Shown here: positions 25,025-32,829 of the stretch, piece after piece
Layout of the letters: every line of letters starts with the position of its first letter
Position numbering within the stretch: position 1 is the first letter of the stretch
Assembly: GCF_013283875.1 (NCBI RefSeq)
Contig: NZ_CP054139.1
Span: 5,952,001-6,016,000 of the forward strand
DNA: 64,000 nt
Direction of reading: 5' to 3'
Origin: Mucilaginibacter mali
GTDB taxonomy: Bacteria > Bacteroidota > Bacteroidia > Sphingobacteriales > Sphingobacteriaceae
Notes under the pieces: generated by a model
Databases searched by the model: none
What the model saw: only the letters and a program-made list of their open reading frames with translations
What the model was told of the DNA's origin: nothing
Program-made: the position numbers and the translations under genes

Positions 25025-26404
25025 ATGAAAACAAAATATTTAACCCTAATTGCTGCTGTTACCCTTTCAGCGATGAGCTTTGCTCCCCTTGTTACCCATG
25101 CTCAGGATGGACAAATTCAATTTTACCGCCCCAACAATAAAAGTGGCATCAATGTATTTGAAACCAGTAAAAAGGATACCGTCAAATTCACGGGACTAAA
25201 AGTAAAGATCGGAGGTGGGTTTACCCTGGCTTATCAAACCCTGAAAGCCTCAAACACAGCGACCCCGGTAATTAAAACAGTGGGAACCTCAACTGGTGAC
25301 GTAAACAGCATCACACCGTTATATAACGGTTTTAACCTGCCGATGGCCAACCTGATCTTTGACGTACAGTTAGCGGACGGTGTCCGGTTGAACCTAACCT
25401 CTTACCTGTCTGCCAGACACCACGAGGATACCTGGGTAAAGGGCGGTTATTTACAGATCGATAAAATGCCATTCTTACATAGCCCGCTGATTGATGATAT
25501 CATGAAAAGTGTGACCATCGTGGTGGGACAATCTGATGTGGACTACGGCGACCAGCATTTCCGCAGATCAGATGGCGGTAATACGATATATAACCCGTTT
25601 ATCGAAAATTATGTAATGGATGAATTCGCTACCGAGATCGGTATGCATGTCTATTATAAATGCCAAAAAACCGGGTTGTTCGCCATGGGCGGGATCACCG
25701 ACGGCGAACTGAATGCGGTGACCATCGCCCCAACCAAAGTCGATGCGGCAACAGGTCAGGTCAATAAATTTCCGCCGGCATTTTTGGGTAAACTGGGTTA
25801 CGACAAACAATTGACCACGGATTTCAGATTACGAATCTCCGGTTCATTTTACACTGTAAGCAGTGCGAACAGTAACACGCTGTTTGGCGGCGATCGTTCC
25901 GGATCAAATTACTTTAATGTAATGTCCAACCCGATCACTGCGGCAGGGACTACCTTGACCCAGGCAGTAGATTACAATGCTTTTTCCGGCAGGTTCAATC
26001 CCGGCTTCAGCGAGGAGAACCACAGCTTTATGGGTAACCTGTTCCTGAAATACAAAGGCCTTGAATTTTTCGGTACGATCGAAAACGCCAAAGGACGTGC
26101 AATCACCGAAACCACCAACCGGAGCGCAAAACAATATGCGGGCGACCTGGTGTACCGCTTCCCTGCTGAAACTGAGAATTTCTGGATAGGTTACCGCTAC
26201 GATACCGTGAACGCAACCATTACCGGTAACAGCACCGATGTAACTGTTAACCGCTCTGCAGCCTCTGCCGGCTGGTTCCTGACCAGAAATATCATGATGA
26301 AAGGTGAGTATGTCAGTCAGCAATATAAAGGCTATGATGCGACCAATTTGTTCAATGGCGGCAAATTCAGCGGGCTGGTCATTCAGGCGGCGATCTCCTT
26401 TTAA
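25025..26404 (+). CDS. Outer-membrane beta-barrel porin
   Basis: A 459-residue protein with a signal peptide (ending THAQD, about residue 28), alternating amphipathic strands rich in aromatic and Gly residues throughout, and a C-terminal Phe (VIQAAISF), the usual outer-membrane assembly signal. The central block VVGQSDVDYGDQHFRRSDGG is typical of DcaP/OprP-like porins. The substrate is unknown. It lies 12 bp after the YceI gene and before a hairpin at 26421. Confidence 0.75.
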   Translation: MKTKYLTLIAAVTLSAMSFAPLVTHAQDGQIQFYRPNNKSGINVFETSKKDTVKFTGLKVKIGGGFTLAYQTLKASNTATPVIKTVGTSTGDVNSITPLYNGFNLPMANLIFDVQLADGVRLNLTSYLSARHHEDTWVKGGYLQIDKMPFLHSPLIDDIMKSVTIVVGQSDVDYGDQHFRRSDGGNTIYNPFIENYVMDEFATEIGMHVYYKCQKTGLFAMGGITDGELNAVTIAPTKVDAATGQVNKFPPAFLGKLGYDKQLTTDFRLRISGSFYTVSSANSNTLFGGDRSGSNYFNVMSNPITAAGTTLTQAVDYNAFSGRFNPGFSEENHSFMGNLFLKYKGLEFFGTIENAKGRAITETTNRSAKQYAGDLVYRFPAETENFWIGYRYDTVNATITGNSTDVTVNRSAASAGWFLTRNIMMKGEYVSQQYKGYDATNLFNGGKFSGLVIQAAISF

Positions 26405-26420
26405 CCAAAACTTTTAATTC

Positions 26421-26449
26421 AAGCCCCCTTAAGCCATTTATGGGGGCTT
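26421..26449 (+). terminator. Terminator-like hairpin after the porin gene
   Basis: AAGCCCCC and GGGGGCTT pair around a 13-base loop, followed by GTTTCAT. With no long U-tract it may only partly stop transcription before the next two genes. Confidence 0.55.
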
Positions 26450-26467
26450 GTTTCATCCATTAACAAA

Positions 26468-26875
26468 ATGAAAAAGACCCTGCTTTCCGGGCTGATCGCC
26501 GGCTGTATATTGTTTGTGGTAAGCTATGGCAGCCTTTACCTGGCCGTAAAATATTTCCCATCGCTTTTTACGGATTATTTTAATCCCCTGTTCAATTCCG
26601 ACGGTAGCCGGGATGTGCTTTTTTACTTGCATGCATTCGTCTTCAGCTTTGCACTTTCCTGGTTTTGGGACCGCTTTAAAGGGATGTTCAGAGGGTACTT
26701 TATTTTAAGAGGTGTCGAATTCGGACTGGTCTACGCCTTCATTGCGCTGCTGCCGGTCATGTGGATATCCTTTAGTGCGCTGGACATCACCGTCGCCATG
26801 GTTACCAGCTGGTTCTTTTACGGGCTGGTTCAGGCTTCCCTTGCCGGAATGGTCTTTGCTAAAATTAATCCCTGA
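26468..26875 (+). CDS. Small integral membrane protein, unknown
   Basis: A 135-residue protein with four hydrophobic segments (about 7-28, 55-70, 85-105, 108-130). I do not recognise the family. It lies between the porin and the second YceI gene, 14 bp before the latter, so it is probably part of the same unit. Confidence 0.6.
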   Translation: MKKTLLSGLIAGCILFVVSYGSLYLAVKYFPSLFTDYFNPLFNSDGSRDVLFYLHAFVFSFALSWFWDRFKGMFRGYFILRGVEFGLVYAFIALLPVMWISFSALDITVAMVTSWFFYGLVQASLAGMVFAKINP

Positions 26876-26889
26876 TCAATATAACCGTT

Positions 26890-27504
26890 ATGCGCTTCGC
26901 TAATTTAGGATGGCTGATCGTCCTGTTGCTGCTGACCGGATTTACAGGTATACACAAACCGGCTGAGCCAGGAGATACCGAAAGATGGCTGATCAATAAG
27001 TCCAGCAGCTTAACGATCAACGGCAGCACCAACATCAATAAATTCGCTTGCGAAATCCCCGGTTACGGACAAACCGATACGTTGATCCTGTCCAGGGACC
27101 GCGGTAATATTACCCTTTCAGGTAGCGTGGTCTTAAAAATCCGGAACTTTGACTGTCATAACGCGATCATGACTAATGACCTGCGCAAAACGCTGAAAGA
27201 ACCCGTGATGCCCACATTGAGGATCAGTTTTCTCTCCCTGAGTAAAATGCCTGCACTTTCCGCTCATCCGGAAGTGATCACTGGCCTTGTCGATATTGAA
27301 CTGGCCGGCGTAAAAAAACGCTTTGAGATCACTTACCAGGTATCCGCCGACTCGCCGAATGAATTTCACCTGTTGGGCGCACGTAATGTAACCTTTTCCG
27401 ATTTTAACCTGATCCCTCCGCGAAAACTAGGTGGCATGATCAAAACTAATGATAAGCTCAGCGTTACTTTTCATCTGGCGATCACCCCCCTCGCCAAAAG
27501 TTAA
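26890..27504 (+). CDS. Second YceI-like secreted protein
   Basis: A 204-residue protein with a short N-terminal hydrophobic segment (WLIVLLLLTGFTGI) as signal or anchor, then a YceI-like barrel: SSLTINGSTNINKFACEIPGYG, KIRNFDCHNAIMTNDLRKTL, DIELAGVKKRFEI and TFSDFNLIPPRKLGG. It is a divergent relative of the protein at 24389, with two conserved cysteines in the barrel. The pair may bind the same lipid class. Confidence 0.7.
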   Translation: MRFANLGWLIVLLLLTGFTGIHKPAEPGDTERWLINKSSSLTINGSTNINKFACEIPGYGQTDTLILSRDRGNITLSGSVVLKIRNFDCHNAIMTNDLRKTLKEPVMPTLRISFLSLSKMPALSAHPEVITGLVDIELAGVKKRFEITYQVSADSPNEFHLLGARNVTFSDFNLIPPRKLGGMIKTNDKLSVTFHLAITPLAKS

Positions 27505-27512
27505 CTGCCAAC

Positions 27513-27524
27513 TGACCAACATCA
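27513..27524 (+). promoter_or_regulatory. Crp/Fnr-type box, distal, upstream of the Rrf2/RIC operon
   Basis: TGAC-CAAC-ATCA, centred exactly 22 bp (two helical turns) upstream of the second box. Inferred position -63.5. Confidence 0.65.
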
Positions 27525-27534
27525 CATTTTGGCG

Positions 27535-27546
27535 TGACCCCGGTCA
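27535..27546 (+). promoter_or_regulatory. Crp/Fnr-type box, proximal, upstream of the Rrf2/RIC operon
   Basis: TGAC-CCCG-GTCA. The -7 candidate AACCTTTG at 27570-27577 puts its centre 41.5 bp upstream of the inferred start, the classical position for Crp/Fnr activation. Confidence 0.7.
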
Positions 27547-27630
27547 TGCTCTGTGAAGTGAAAAGCTTAAACCTTTGTAGGGACGTTTTCCCGGTCATCC
27601 CTGATAGAACGTTGATTAAATCTGATCATT

Positions 27631-28065
27631 ATGTTTTCAAAATCCAGTGAATATGCTATCCGCGCGGCGATCTATATCGCGGCCGAGGGTACACGGGATA
27701 AAAAGATAGGGATCGGTGAGATATGCGATCATATCGTTGCCCCGCGGCACTTTACGGCCAAGATCCTGCAGGTGCTGACCAAAAACCACATCATCAGTTC
27801 GCAGGCCGGCGTGAATGGCGGGTTTTACCTGGATAATGGGCAGCCGGCGATCTCCCTGATCGAGATCGTTAAGGCAGTTGACGGCGATGGTCTTTTCAAA
27901 GGCTGCGGCCTTGGACTGAAGGAGTGCTCTGAAACAGAACCCTGCCCGATCCACCACCAGTTCAAACCGATAAGGAACGCCATCATCAAGATGATGCACG
28001 ATGCCACGATAGCCGGGATGGCTGCCGAACTGAAAAAGGGAGGCGGTTTTTTAAGAAAGCATTAG
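27631..28065 (+). CDS. Rrf2-family regulator with three cysteines (NsrR/IscR-like)
   Basis: A 144-residue Rrf2 winged-helix protein: SSEYAIRAAIYIA, CDHIVAPRHFTAKILQVL, AGVNGGFYL, then the Fe-S ligand region with Cys92, Cys99 and Cys105 (C-x6-C-x5-C). The operon that follows encodes RIC and haem-copper-like membrane proteins, so an NO-sensing, NsrR-like role is likely; an Fe-S-status sensor like IscR is the alternative. It sits behind the tandem Crp/Fnr boxes. Confidence 0.85.
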   Translation: MFSKSSEYAIRAAIYIAAEGTRDKKIGIGEICDHIVAPRHFTAKILQVLTKNHIISSQAGVNGGFYLDNGQPAISLIEIVKAVDGDGLFKGCGLGLKECSETEPCPIHHQFKPIRNAIIKMMHDATIAGMAAELKKGGGFLRKH

Positions 28066-28103
28066 TTAGTTCATTGATCAATGAAAGATAAAAAGGTCTT
28101 TAT

Positions 28104-29381
28104 ATGCCACAAATGATGATAAAAAGGAAACATAACTGGATTACCCTATGCTTATTCAACCTCGCCCTGGTGGCGATGCTGGGTGCCGTTTTACGCAGTA
28201 AGATCCTGTTTTCTATACCCTGGCTGGACTTCAAATATATCCTGAACGCACATTCGCATTTTGCTTTCGGCGGCTGGATAACGCTTTGTCTGCTAACCTT
28301 ATTCACCTATGAACTACTACCTGAAAAATTCAGCAGCCAACGCAAATACAATTGCCTGCTGGGCAGTATATTCTTGTCCGCAGCAGGGATGCTGGTAAGC
28401 TTTCCCTTCCAAGGTTATGGATTTTGGTCGATCTCTTTTTCTACCCTTTTTATTTTTGCGACTTACGCCTTTTCCTGGTTCTTTATCCGCGACCTGCGCA
28501 GATCAGGGGTTCCGGGATATATTTTTCAACTGGCGGTTATTGCATTGCTGGCCCTGTGTATTTCTTCCGTAGGCCCGTTTACGCTCGCATATATGCTGGC
28601 CACCCATTCGGCCAACCTCCTTTTATATAAGGATTCCATTTATACTTACCTGCATCTGCAGTACAATGGCTTTTTTACCCTGGCTATTTTTGCGATATGG
28701 TTCGGAAGGATTAGTCATTCCTGGACCGGTAAAACACGGCAACAAGCAGCACGGTTTGCGGGCTTACTGTCGGTTTCGGTATTGCCGACCCTCTTTCTTT
28801 CCTATTTATGGCATTACCCGAATATCCTGATCCGCAGTATCGCAGTAAGCGGTTGTATGCTGCTGGTAGCTTGTCTGAACTACTTTATCCCCGTGTTTAA
28901 AACCGCCTGGGCAGGCCTGAGATTCGGATCAAAACCATTACGGATATTGACAGGACTGGCAATGACCGCCTTCTTTGCCAAAACTTTGATGCAGGCAGGG
29001 ATCGTTTACCCTGCCTTGGGCGCGTTGATATTCGATAACCGGCCGGTGATCATCGGTTACCTGCACCTGGTCATGTTGGGGTTCGTTACGCTTTTCCTGC
29101 TGGCGCATCTTTTTCTCAACGGGTATTTCAGCCCGGCGAGCAAGCCTACGATATGGGGTATTATCCTATTTACCGCAGCGGTCATGATCAATGAACTGCT
29201 CCTGATGACACAAGGACTCGCTGCGATGCTCTCCGCCAGCTGCTCATTCTTTCCGCTTTGGCTGTGGTTGACCGCACTCTTGCTTTTCGGCGGCGCTCTG
29301 GTGATCGCCCTCGGGGCAGTCGACTATCGGCGGTCACTGCGCAGAGAGCTTTCTACTGAAACAACAAAATCTTTAACATAA
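28104..29381 (+). CDS. Multi-pass membrane protein, haem-copper oxidase/NnrS-like
   Basis: A 425-residue protein with about twelve transmembrane helices and His-containing helix motifs (NAHSHFAFGGW near residue 49, YLHLQYNGFF near 190, IIGYLHLVMLGFV near 315) that look like haem or copper ligands. The pattern recalls subunit I of haem-copper oxidases and NnrS proteins, but the active-site arrangement is not that of a true terminal oxidase. A role in NO handling is inferred from the operon. The start used is the first Met; MIKRKHNW, four codons later, is also possible. Confidence 0.6.
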   Translation: MPQMMIKRKHNWITLCLFNLALVAMLGAVLRSKILFSIPWLDFKYILNAHSHFAFGGWITLCLLTLFTYELLPEKFSSQRKYNCLLGSIFLSAAGMLVSFPFQGYGFWSISFSTLFIFATYAFSWFFIRDLRRSGVPGYIFQLAVIALLALCISSVGPFTLAYMLATHSANLLLYKDSIYTYLHLQYNGFFTLAIFAIWFGRISHSWTGKTRQQAARFAGLLSVSVLPTLFLSYLWHYPNILIRSIAVSGCMLLVACLNYFIPVFKTAWAGLRFGSKPLRILTGLAMTAFFAKTLMQAGIVYPALGALIFDNRPVIIGYLHLVMLGFVTLFLLAHLFLNGYFSPASKPTIWGIILFTAAVMINELLLMTQGLAAMLSASCSFFPLWLWLTALLLFGGALVIALGAVDYRRSLRRELSTETTKSLT

Positions 29382-29384
29382 ATA

Positions 29385-30353
29385 ATGAATAATATGAACC
29401 AGACTGAAGAATTACAACCCGAAGTATTAGATGTGACCATCATTGAACCACGCTTAAAACACCCGACCATATTTGCCCGTTTTGACGCGCTTTTACCGGG
29501 CGCTGCGCTGATCATCCACAATGATCATGATCCCAAACCGCTTTATTACCAGCTATTAGGTGAACGGGGCAACTGTTTTACCTGGAATTATTTGGAGAAC
29601 GGGCCGCAAACATGGGAAGTGGAAATTCGTAAGAACGAGACGGGTGAACAGGCCCAGACCCTGGGGGAGATCGTTGCCAAAGATTTACGTAAAGCCGAAG
29701 TGTTTAAAAAGTTGGGGTTGGATTTTTGCTGCGGTGGCAAAAAAACTTTGGAAGCTGCCTGCCGGGAGAAAGGACTTGATGTTTTAACGGTCCGCGCAGA
29801 ACTGGAAAAACCACAAACTGTTCCGGCCGCTGCACAGCATGATTTTGGCTCGTGGAGCCTGGCCTTCCTGGCGGACTATGTCGTCAACGTTCATCATGCC
29901 TACGTGAAGACCAACCTGCCGATGTTACTGGAGCTCAGCGAAAAGGTGGCTAAACGTCATGGTGGCGCTCATCAGGAGCTGATTACCGTCTATAATAAAG
30001 TAACAGCGATGGGCAGCGAACTATTGCTGCACCTGAAGAAAGAGGAAACCATCCTGTTCCCTTACATCAAACAGCTGGAGGCCCGGGCCAATGGGCAGGA
30101 TGTGCCATTAACCTTTTCCTCTGTGAAGGAACCTGTTGCCGTTATGGAAAACGACCATGACATCGTCGGACGCCTGGCGGAGGATATCAAGGCCCTGACT
30201 AATAATTATACCCTCCCGGAAAATGCCTGCAACAGCTATGGCTTGTTGTTTAAAAAGCTGGAAGAGTTCGAAAATGATCTGCACATGCATATCCACCTCG
30301 AAAATAATATTCTGTTCCCCAAAGCGATCGCGCTGGAACAGGCAGGAAGCTAA
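29385..30353 (+). CDS. ric: RIC (repair of iron centres) protein with fused DUF2249 domain
   Basis: The 322-residue protein has three parts: DUF2249 (about 15-82), the ScdA N-terminal domain with LGLDFCCGG (Cys115, Cys116), and a hemerythrin-like four-helix domain (about 155-318) with His170-His171, EETILFP and HIHLENN iron-ligand motifs. YtfE/ScdA/RIC proteins carry a di-iron centre and help restore Fe-S clusters damaged by NO. The DUF2249 fusion is common in Bacteroidetes. It follows the membrane protein by 3 bp. Confidence 0.88.
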   Translation: MNNMNQTEELQPEVLDVTIIEPRLKHPTIFARFDALLPGAALIIHNDHDPKPLYYQLLGERGNCFTWNYLENGPQTWEVEIRKNETGEQAQTLGEIVAKDLRKAEVFKKLGLDFCCGGKKTLEAACREKGLDVLTVRAELEKPQTVPAAAQHDFGSWSLAFLADYVVNVHHAYVKTNLPMLLELSEKVAKRHGGAHQELITVYNKVTAMGSELLLHLKKEETILFPYIKQLEARANGQDVPLTFSSVKEPVAVMENDHDIVGRLAEDIKALTNNYTLPENACNSYGLLFKKLEEFENDLHMHIHLENNILFPKAIALEQAGS

Positions 30354-30362
30354 TTTAGAACC

Positions 30363-30387
30363 GCCGGACCGGCTTGATCAGTCCGGC
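30363..30387 (+). other. Intra-operon hairpin
   Basis: GCCGGAC (30363-30369) pairs with GTCCGGC (30381-30387) around an 11-base loop, between ric and the DUF2249 gene. There is no U-tract; it may tune expression of the downstream genes or stabilise the RNA. Confidence 0.35.
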
Positions 30388-30400
30388 TTACCCAATATTT

Positions 30401-31192
30401 ATGACCATAAATAACGATTCCAAGATCAGTGAGATCATCAAGGCTGACAGCCGTGCTGTCGATGTCCTGGTGACGCTTAACCCTTTCTTTAAAAAGCTCA
30501 AAAACCCGATCCTGCGAAAAGTATTAGGTGCCCGGGCGACCGTGGCTGACGCCGCAAAGATCGGCAATTGTTCCAGTGAGCTCATTTTGTCTACGCTGGG
30601 CGGTATCGGCTTTGAGGTGGATCTCACCGGAGAAATTGCCGGTGCAAAACTGGAAACGATCGGCGAATATTCCACGCGGGAATACGATCAGGTGTTTGAC
30701 GCGCGCCCGCTGCTGGCCACAGGAAACGATCCTTTCCAGCAGATCATGGAACAGCTCAAAAGTATTCGTGCCGGGCAAACCCTGCTGCTAATCAATTCTT
30801 TTGAGCCGGCGCCGCTGATCAAAATTTTAGCGTCCCGCCGATATGTGATATCTGTACTGCGAAAAGCCCCGGATCTGGTAGAAACTTATATAACTGCGGG
30901 CGACGAAATTGGCGACGAACCTGGGGAGCGACAGACAGGTGGGGACTTTGGCGCTTTGCTGGAAACTTTTGCCGGAAGGCTGGAGACGATCGATGTGCGG
31001 GGGCTGGAAATGCCCCGCCCGATGATCACGATCCTGGAACAACTGGAAAAGTTAGCGGAAGGCCAAGCCCTGTACGTTCATCATAAAAAGATTCCGGTTT
31101 ATTTGCTGCCGGAATTAACAGAACGTCATTTTAAATTTTCCTGGCAAGCCGCCGGAGAAGGCATTGACCTCATCATTTATCCCGGACAATAA
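30401..31192 (+). CDS. DUF1858 plus double DUF2249 protein
   Basis: A 263-residue cytosolic protein: a DUF1858-like N-terminal domain (KISEIIKADSRAVDVLVTLNPFFKKLKNPILRK, about 5-65), one DUF2249 domain (about 75-165, with EYDQVFDARPLL) and a second (about 190-262, with TIDVRGLEMPRPM). The ATG at 30401 matches the domain start; an upstream in-frame start adds nine unrelated residues. Such proteins recur beside RIC and Fe-S factors in denitrifiers; their activity is unknown. The stop overlaps the next ATG (TAATG). Confidence 0.75.
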   Translation: MTINNDSKISEIIKADSRAVDVLVTLNPFFKKLKNPILRKVLGARATVADAAKIGNCSSELILSTLGGIGFEVDLTGEIAGAKLETIGEYSTREYDQVFDARPLLATGNDPFQQIMEQLKSIRAGQTLLLINSFEPAPLIKILASRRYVISVLRKAPDLVETYITAGDEIGDEPGERQTGGDFGALLETFAGRLETIDVRGLEMPRPMITILEQLEKLAEGQALYVHHKKIPVYLLPELTERHFKFSWQAAGEGIDLIIYPGQ

Positions 31193-32445
31193 TGGAAATG
31201 CCAGCCCACCAGGTACCGCGCAAACGAGCGATCCTGCCCTATTATTTAGCGGCGGTAATTTCACTGCTTATGATTTCCGTACTGACCCTGTTTTCGATCA
31301 GTGATTTTCGTGGTCATTTCTTTCAGCCGCATATACTGGCTATTACACACCTGACCGTTTTTGGCTGGGCAACGATGATGATCATAGGGGCAAGTAACCA
31401 GTTGATCCCGGTAGTAGCCGATAAAAAACTGTACAGTGACCGGTTGCCTGTATTATCGTTTTTACTGATCATTATAGGGACCTGTCTGTTGGTGCACGCC
31501 TTCTGGATATTTGAACTGGGCGCGATGATCTTTACCGGGGCGGGGCTGATACTCACCGCGCTGATCCTGCATGTGACCAATATTATCTTAACGACACGAA
31601 AAGCGGCCACAGCAATCGCCGTTGATTATATTATTACCGCTCATCTTTGGCTGATCATCACCGCGAGCATCGGCCTGCTCCTGCTACTGAACTTCCGGTT
31701 TGGGCTGCTGCCGGAAAACCACCTGCATTACCTGCGGATACATGCTTCGGTTGGAATGGCGGGCTGGTTCCTCCTACTGGTGATCGGGGTGAGTTCCCGG
31801 CTGGTACCCATGTTCTTATTAAGCCGGAAGGAGGTCAAAAAATACCTGACGGCAGCTTATTACCTAATCAATACCGGGCTGGTGTTTTTACTGGCCGAAG
31901 GTATGATCTTCCAAACCGCTAAGGGCCTGCTGCTGGAGGTCGCGCTGGTAGTAGGCGGCATCGCCTGTTACCTGGTTTACCTGGTTCATTGCTACCGGAG
32001 CGCCATCCGGAAAAAAATGGATGCCGGTATGAAAATGACCACGGTAGCTATCGCGGCCATCGCTTTGCCTTTCCTGCTGCTACTGGCCACCCTGTTTTGG
32101 TATAAGGAAAATCCGATTAATATTATATCCGCCTATGGCTATGCATTCTTCGCTGGTTTTATCACGATCCTGATCATGGGACAAACTTTCAAAACGCTGC
32201 CCTTTATTATTTGGATGCACTTGAACAAACCGGACAGGATCGCTGACCTGCAGCCTAAGGATCTGTATGAGGAAAAGTTGGTCACCATTCAACTTTACCT
32301 CTATCTCTCCGGGTTTATGCTGTTCCTTTCAGGTATCCTTTTTAAAAGCCAGTGGCTGATGTACCCCGGCAGCGCACTAATGACCTGCGCCGCATTACTG
32401 TACGCCGGTCATGTTTTTTACATGGTCAATAAACTCAGGAAATGA
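31192..32445 (+). CDS. Second multi-pass haem-copper oxidase/NnrS-like membrane protein
   Basis: A 417-residue protein with about twelve transmembrane helices. Conserved His occur in ITHLTVFGWATMM (near residue 52), LRIHASVGMAGW (near 185) and an LLVHAFW helix, a pattern shared with the protein at 28104 and with NnrS. It overlaps the gene before it by 1 bp and the one after by 4 bp. It may bind haem or copper and act in NO or N-oxide stress. A second Met two codons in (MPAHQ) is an equally good start. Confidence 0.6.
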   Translation: MEMPAHQVPRKRAILPYYLAAVISLLMISVLTLFSISDFRGHFFQPHILAITHLTVFGWATMMIIGASNQLIPVVADKKLYSDRLPVLSFLLIIIGTCLLVHAFWIFELGAMIFTGAGLILTALILHVTNIILTTRKAATAIAVDYIITAHLWLIITASIGLLLLLNFRFGLLPENHLHYLRIHASVGMAGWFLLLVIGVSSRLVPMFLLSRKEVKKYLTAAYYLINTGLVFLLAEGMIFQTAKGLLLEVALVVGGIACYLVYLVHCYRSAIRKKMDAGMKMTTVAIAAIALPFLLLLATLFWYKENPINIISAYGYAFFAGFITILIMGQTFKTLPFIIWMHLNKPDRIADLQPKDLYEEKLVTIQLYLYLSGFMLFLSGILFKSQWLMYPGSALMTCAALLYAGHVFYMVNKLRK

Positions 32446-32774
32446 TCGAGATCGCTATCACCGACCCACAATACCAGGAAAAGCTGCTGCTGATGGAAAT
32501 GCTTTCCATCGTCAAGGACCCTGAACTGGATCTGAACATCGTTGACCTCGGGCTGATCTATGGGGTTTCCTTTGATCTACAGGAGAAAAAGATCAGCATC
32601 CTGATGACGCTTTCTACTCCCGCCTGCCCGGCAGGCGACTATATCCGTTCGGCGGTTGAAATGACCGCGGAGAAGGCCTTTCCCGCTTTTACTATTGCGA
32701 TAGAGATCACTTTTACGCCAGCTTGGTCAGCCGATATGATCAGTGAAATGGGACGCCAGGAATTAGGTTGGTAA
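32442..32774 (+). CDS. MIP18/DUF59 family Fe-S assembly factor (SufT/PaaD-like)
   Basis: A 110-residue protein with the DUF59 motif VKDPELDLNIVDLGLIYG and the cysteine loop TLSTPACPAGDYI. Members such as SufT and PaaD help put Fe-S clusters into target proteins. The ATGA overlap with the membrane protein gene makes it the last gene of the Rrf2-RIC operon, which fits a repair function after NO damage. Confidence 0.85.
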   Translation: MIEIAITDPQYQEKLLLMEMLSIVKDPELDLNIVDLGLIYGVSFDLQEKKISILMTLSTPACPAGDYIRSAVEMTAEKAFPAFTIAIEITFTPAWSADMISEMGRQELGW

Positions 32775-32792
32775 AAAGTTGCACAAACTCAT

Positions 32793-32825
32793 AAAAAAGC
32801 CTGCCGGATTCTGGCAGGCTTTTTT
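32793..32825. terminator. Strong bidirectional rho-independent terminator
   Basis: A 13-bp perfect stem (AAAAAAGCCTGCC with GGCAGGCTTTTTT) around GGATTCT, located between two convergent units, so it can serve the RIC operon and the ribonucleotide reductase gene. Confidence 0.85.
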
Positions 32826-32829
32826 GTAC

